NCBI RefSeq assembly: GCF_019430885.1 | Contig: NZ_JAHYBZ010000017.1 | Coordinates: forward strand, 1 to 35,258 | Reading direction: 5' to 3' | Source of the DNA: Roseomonas alba | GTDB lineage: Bacteria > Pseudomonadota > Alphaproteobacteria > Acetobacterales > Acetobacteraceae | DNA length: 35,258 bases | Shown: positions 32,550 through 35,258 of the stretch, in pieces | Numbering within the stretch: position 1 is the stretch's first letter | Layout: each line of letters starts with the position of its first letter | The notes under the pieces: model-generated | What the model was told of the DNA's origin: nothing | The model's database searches: none | What the model saw: only the letters and a program-made list of their open reading frames with translations | Made by a program: the position numbers and the translations under genes

Positions 32550-33215
32550 TCAGGCGGCGCGCTTCTTCGCTTCCGGTCCGAACATCGCCCACACATCGCG
32601 AAGGCGGCGCTTCAAGGTGCTGTCATCGGGTACCTTGAGCCCCTTGGACGCGAACCAGGCCTGCATGTGGCGGATCAGGGCTGCCTGGGATTCTGGCACC
32701 CCTTCGAAATAGAACAGCCGGCACGCTTCCAGCCTTGCGGCATCCCAATCATGGGTCGGCTGTACCCCACGGCGTGAAGGGACAGGCGCATCCGCCTCAT
32801 GATCACCGTCCTGCCCTTCGAGGCGACGCCATTCTTCACGGCGCACCCCGAGTTCGTCGCGCGTGACCACCAAGCCCTCCTGATCCGGATTGCCGGTTTC
32901 GATGCTCGTGTAACCGGCACCTTCTGTCGGGAACGCGTGCACAACACCGGTGCCATTGCGCAAGATGGTCCAGCCGTCGACGGGGTAGAGATCGACCAGG
33001 CCATTCAGCATGCGAAAGCCAGCCGGGATCCTGAACCCCCGCCCATCGCCGTCTTCCTCCCAGTCGCCGATTTCCACGCGCAGGCCAGCAACCGGGACAC
33101 TGAGCCGCAGTTGCCCCTCGGCCGCCATGACCCCCATGTCGACGAGCGACAGACCGAAATGAGCGCCGACGTCGTCGATGCTGAAGAAGCGTTTGTGTTT
33201 GGGGCGCGTCGCCAT
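32550..33215 (-). CDS. Hypothetical protein of mobile element
   Basis: A 221-residue soluble protein. The ATG at 33215 has GAGGA 8 nt before it; the upstream frame extension overlaps the XRE gene and is rejected. The N-terminus (K-H-K-R-F-F-S-I-D-D-V-G-A-H-F-G-L-S-L) could be a helix-turn-helix-like start, the middle is beta-rich with D-L-Y-P-V-D-G-W-T, and the end has D-D-S-T-L-K-R-R-L-R-D-V-W-A-M-F. I do not recognise it. It lies 10 nt downstream of the XRE gene and so belongs to the regulator operon. A replication or antirepressor role would be a guess. Confidence 0.7.
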   Translation of the reverse strand: MATRPKHKRFFSIDDVGAHFGLSLVDMGVMAAEGQLRLSVPVAGLRVEIGDWEEDGDGRGFRIPAGFRMLNGLVDLYPVDGWTILRNGTGVVHAFPTEGAGYTSIETGNPDQEGLVVTRDELGVRREEWRRLEGQDGDHEADAPVPSRRGVQPTHDWDAARLEACRLFYFEGVPESQAALIRHMQAWFASKGLKVPDDSTLKRRLRDVWAMFGPEAKKRAA

Positions 33216-33225
33216 GTCAGATTCC

Positions 33226-33507
33226 TCAGCCAGCGGCGAATGGGCGCATCCGCCGATAGGCGAGCACCACCTTGCCGATGTCCCGTCGCATATCGGGCGG
33301 CAAGCGCTGCGCCTCCACGAACAGGTCGTCGAGCTGGATGCCGAGGATCGCCGCGGCGCGCTGCACGAGCTCGTCGCTGGGCGGCTTCTCGATCTCCCGT
33401 TCGACCCGCGACCAGTAGCCGGGGGAGATGCCCATCCGCTCCGCCATGTCATTGAGCCCGATGCGCAACTCCGTGCGCCGGGCGCGAACCGCTGCCCCAA
33501 ACGCCAT
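33226..33507 (-). CDS. XRE-family HTH regulator
   Basis: A 93-residue protein with a complete Cro/CI-type helix-turn-helix: G-A-A-V-R-A-R-R-T-E-L-R-I-G-L-N-D-M-A-E-R-M-G-I-S-P-G-Y-W-S-R-V-E-R (about 4-36), then I-E-K-P-P-S-D-E-L-V-Q-R-A-A-A-I-L-G. Its ATG overlaps the stop of the upstream zinc-peptidase gene (TGATG), which couples the two. XRE proteins paired with ImmA/IrrE peptidases act as repressors removed by cleavage when an element is induced. The AGGTGC palindromes at 34330-34449 are good candidates for its operators. Confidence 0.88.
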   Translation of the reverse strand: MAFGAAVRARRTELRIGLNDMAERMGISPGYWSRVEREIEKPPSDELVQRAAAILGIQLDDLFVEAQRLPPDMRRDIGKVVLAYRRMRPFAAG

Positions 33508-34235
33508 CACACCTCTCCCTGGATGAGGCCGTAGCGCGCAAGGCGCACGGCAATGAACCGTTCCGACACGCCGAAATCCCCGGCAAGCGCCGCGATGACG
33601 CCGGCGACGGCGTCGGGTGCGTTGCCGGAGGCAAGGACGGGGCTGCCCGGCCGGCCCTGATGTGGTCCGCGCGCCAACCGCAACCCCTCGCCACGGGCAT
33701 GGGCCAACAGCCGCGTGTGCAGCGGCACCGATGGCGCCAACAGCGCCCCCATGAACTCGTTCGCCCGTCCCTCCGCACCGCGGCCCACGCGGTCGAGCGC
33801 CTGCGGCGAGCTGGCGACGGCGCGATAGCACCGCGGACCGCTGTCCAAGGTGGCTGGCACGTCGAACAGCAGATGCCCGAGCTCATGCGCGGCGGTGCTG
33901 AGCGCCAGATCTGGCCGATGGGCGGTCATCGGCCCGTTGACCGCCAAAAAGGCCCAACCCGGCTCGTCGGGATCGGTGTCGCACAGGCCGAGCACCGGCC
34001 GGCCATTCTCGTCCTGCAGCGCGCCCGTGATATCCCAGGACACCAGCAGCCGGCGCCCGTTCACCGCCACGTCTCGACTGGCATCCAGCAACGCGGCGAG
34101 AGATAGCGCCAGCTCGCGCGGATCGCGCGGGATCTGCTGACGCACCTGCCCGGCGACCGCCCGAATGGCGGCCACGGTGAGCGAGCGTGGCGCCGCGCTC
34201 CCCGGTCGGCAGGCATAGTCGATCGTCAGTGTCAT
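33507..34235 (-). CDS. ImmA/IrrE-like zinc metallopeptidase
   Basis: A 242-residue protein with a T-A-A-H-E-L-G-H-L-L-F-D motif near the middle, the HExxH zinc site of ImmA/IrrE peptidases, and a later E-x-x-A-N-E-F-M-G-A-L-L element that supplies the third ligand. The ATG at 34235 starts M-T-L-T-I-D-Y; the extension upstream is rejected as it runs through the palindrome cluster. In ICEBs1 and related elements ImmA cleaves the partner repressor after DNA damage (established for that family). The overlap with the XRE gene supports the same pairing here. The C-terminal 60 residues look like a separate small helical domain. Confidence 0.85.
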   Translation of the reverse strand: MTLTIDYACRPGSAAPRSLTVAAIRAVAGQVRQQIPRDPRELALSLAALLDASRDVAVNGRRLLVSWDITGALQDENGRPVLGLCDTDPDEPGWAFLAVNGPMTAHRPDLALSTAAHELGHLLFDVPATLDSGPRCYRAVASSPQALDRVGRGAEGRANEFMGALLAPSVPLHTRLLAHARGEGLRLARGPHQGRPGSPVLASGNAPDAVAGVIAALAGDFGVSERFIAVRLARYGLIQGEV

Positions 34236-34329
34236 AGGAGTGTGGTCCTTGGAAAGCCACGTTTCGGCAACGCGTGCGTTCACTTTATGTTCCTGACTCG
34301 GGCGGCGTCCAGCAGTCGTTTGCCGGGGG

Positions 34330-34449
34330 GGTGCGGAAATCGGAATTCGGCACCTCGCGAGCGCCAGGAGGCGCCGGCGCGCACCTAAGCTATTGAAACG
34401 ACGGAGGTGCGGAAATCGATCGAGGGCATTTCCGCCCCATTCGGCACCT
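34330..34449. promoter_or_regulatory. Cluster of AGGTGC/GCACCT palindromes
   Basis: The hexamer GGTGCG followed by GAAATCG occurs at 34330 and 34406, and ATTCGGCACCT closes both units (ends at 34355 and 34449). GCACCT also lies at 34381, facing AGGTGC at 34405. The second unit contains a GGAAAT/ATTTCC dyad as well. The cluster lies in the divergent gap between the peptidase (from 34235) and the sigma-like gene (from 34525) and probably holds operator sites for both. Confidence 0.65.
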
Positions 34450-34524
34450 TTCCGCCCTCGTCGCACCGGGGAACGCCGTGCTGGCTTGAGGTCGTCGCAG
34501 CCGCCTCAGCCAAGGATCCGCACC

Positions 34525-35085
34525 GTGCCCGAGCAACAGCCCCGACAGGCAGAGAATCCCCCGAAGTGGGACAATGATCGTATCCGGGTGGCGCTGGCGT
34601 CCGCCCGTCACCATGCCGGACGCTTCTCCCGGCACCGGCGTCTGAGTCGGGTGGATCGGGAGGACCTGACCCAGGACATCCTGCTCGCCATCGTCGAGGC
34701 GGCCGACCGCTACGATTCGAGACGGGCTTCCTGGTCGACCTTCGTCAGCCTGCTCGCCCAGCACGTGGTCATCGATCGTGCGCGGGCGCCGGCCTCAATC
34801 GACACCATTCCGCTCGACGGCAACGACGGCCACGGGATTGCCAACACGCTTCCCGCTGCCTGGTTCGATCCAGACCTGCCGATCGCGCTGCGCAGCGCCG
34901 CCATCGAACTGCCGGGCGCGTCGCGGGCGCTGCTCGGCCTGATCGTCGCGCATCGCGACGTCGTCGATGCGCGTGACGCGAGCGGCGTGTCATCCGCGAC
35001 CTTCTATCGCGCTCTTGCCGATCTCCGCTGCTGGCTCCGTGCGGCGGGCGCGCATCCCTCCGCCTTCACCGCGTCGAGGCCGTGA
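34525..35085 (+). CDS. Sigma-70-like RNA polymerase factor
   Basis: A 186-residue protein from a GTG at 34525 with AAGGA 8 nt before it; an in-frame ATG at 34393 would pass through the palindrome cluster. Region 2 is seen in E-D-L-T-Q-D-I-L-L-A-I-V-E-A-A-D-R-Y-D and W-S-T-F-V-S-L-L-A-Q-H-V-V-I-D-R-A-R. The region 4 part (G-V-S-S-A-T-F-Y-R-A-L-A-D-L-R) fits a short helix-turn-helix. It is shorter than typical ECF factors and has a basic tail. It is divergent from the XRE/ImmA unit, so it may activate genes of the element to the right. Confidence 0.75.
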   Translation: MPEQQPRQAENPPKWDNDRIRVALASARHHAGRFSRHRRLSRVDREDLTQDILLAIVEAADRYDSRRASWSTFVSLLAQHVVIDRARAPASIDTIPLDGNDGHGIANTLPAAWFDPDLPIALRSAAIELPGASRALLGLIVAHRDVVDARDASGVSSATFYRALADLRCWLRAAGAHPSAFTASRP

Positions 35086-35150
35086 GAACGGATTCTCGCT
35101 GATCCGTATGAAACCAGATGACGACCTTGCGTGAGAGGGAGAGCCGACCG

Positions 35151-35258
35151 GTGCGCTTCACACCCCCAGAGATGCTGTCGACCGAGATCCTGCTGAACGT
35201 GGAGGATTTGCTCGACGTCGTGCTGACCGAGAACGGCCTGTGCGATCGCTACGCCGAT
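35151..35258 (+). CDS. Unidentified gene, 5' part
   Basis: A frame from GTG at 35151 stays open for 36 codons to the window end. GGAGAG lies 9 nt upstream. The residues V-R-F-T-P-P-E-M-L-S-T-E-I-L-L-N-V-E-D-L look like a normal acidic helix. It follows the sigma-like gene by 65 nt in the same direction and could be under its control. Too short to identify. Confidence 0.5.
   Translation, partial: MRFTPPEMLSTEILLNVEDLLDVVLTENGLCDRYAD

Overview
The window reads as a GC-rich alphaproteobacterial chromosome or large plasmid. I infer an Acetobacteraceae (Roseomonas-like) host from gene content, a CopB-type ATPase with a Cys-Pro-His motif, paired DUF411 genes and the recombinase/DUF2924 module. No tRNA, rRNA or CRISPR array was recognised. 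The window opens with the 3' part of a phage-tail-like gene (2-907) and closes inside an unidentified gene (35151-35258).

Region 1 (about 1.0-20.1 kb) is a large copper-resistance and copper-redox island. On the minus strand, 9651 to 1423 carries a small metal chaperone, a DUF2933 protein, an isoprenylcysteine-methyltransferase-like membrane protein, a CopB-type P1B ATPase, a four-helix membrane protein, a Met-rich Spy/CpxP-like periplasmic protein, a DUF3141 alpha/beta hydrolase and a multicopper oxidase. A YncE-like beta-propeller gene diverges at 9879. Next come a DUF411 protein, the sensor kinase and response regulator pair (CopS/CopR-like), the outer-membrane CopB, the Tat-exported CopA oxidase, a cupredoxin, a Met/His-rich lipoprotein, a second DUF411 protein, a secreted unknown, an orphan Rieske protein and a membrane-anchored cytochrome c. 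A repeated box, TGACA-N5-(TGACA/TGTCG/TTGCA), lies in most gene-free promoter gaps of this island. I propose it as the response-regulator site that ties the cluster into one regulon.

Region 2 (20.1-27.3 kb) begins with gaps holding strong inverted repeats and a small AT-hook/zinc-ribbon gene. It then has a compact four-gene plus-strand operon of visibly lower GC: an amino-methyltransferase, a phosphoribosyltransferase-like protein, an ORC/CDC6-like AAA+ ATPase and an unrecognised alpha/beta protein. Gaps are 6, 6 and 1 nt. This is the best candidate for a poorly described defence system. A broken IS3-family orfA lies just after it.

Region 3 (27.35-35.1 kb) is a mobile element on the minus strand. 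It has a PaeR7I/XhoI-like restriction-modification pair, then a four-gene recombination module chained by 4-bp overlaps (HTH protein, serine recombinase, DUF2924, small ORF), then an unknown gene, a XRE regulator overlapping an ImmA/IrrE-like zinc peptidase, and a divergent sigma-70-like gene. The gap between peptidase and sigma factor holds a cluster of AGGTGC/GCACCT palindromes that probably serve as operators.
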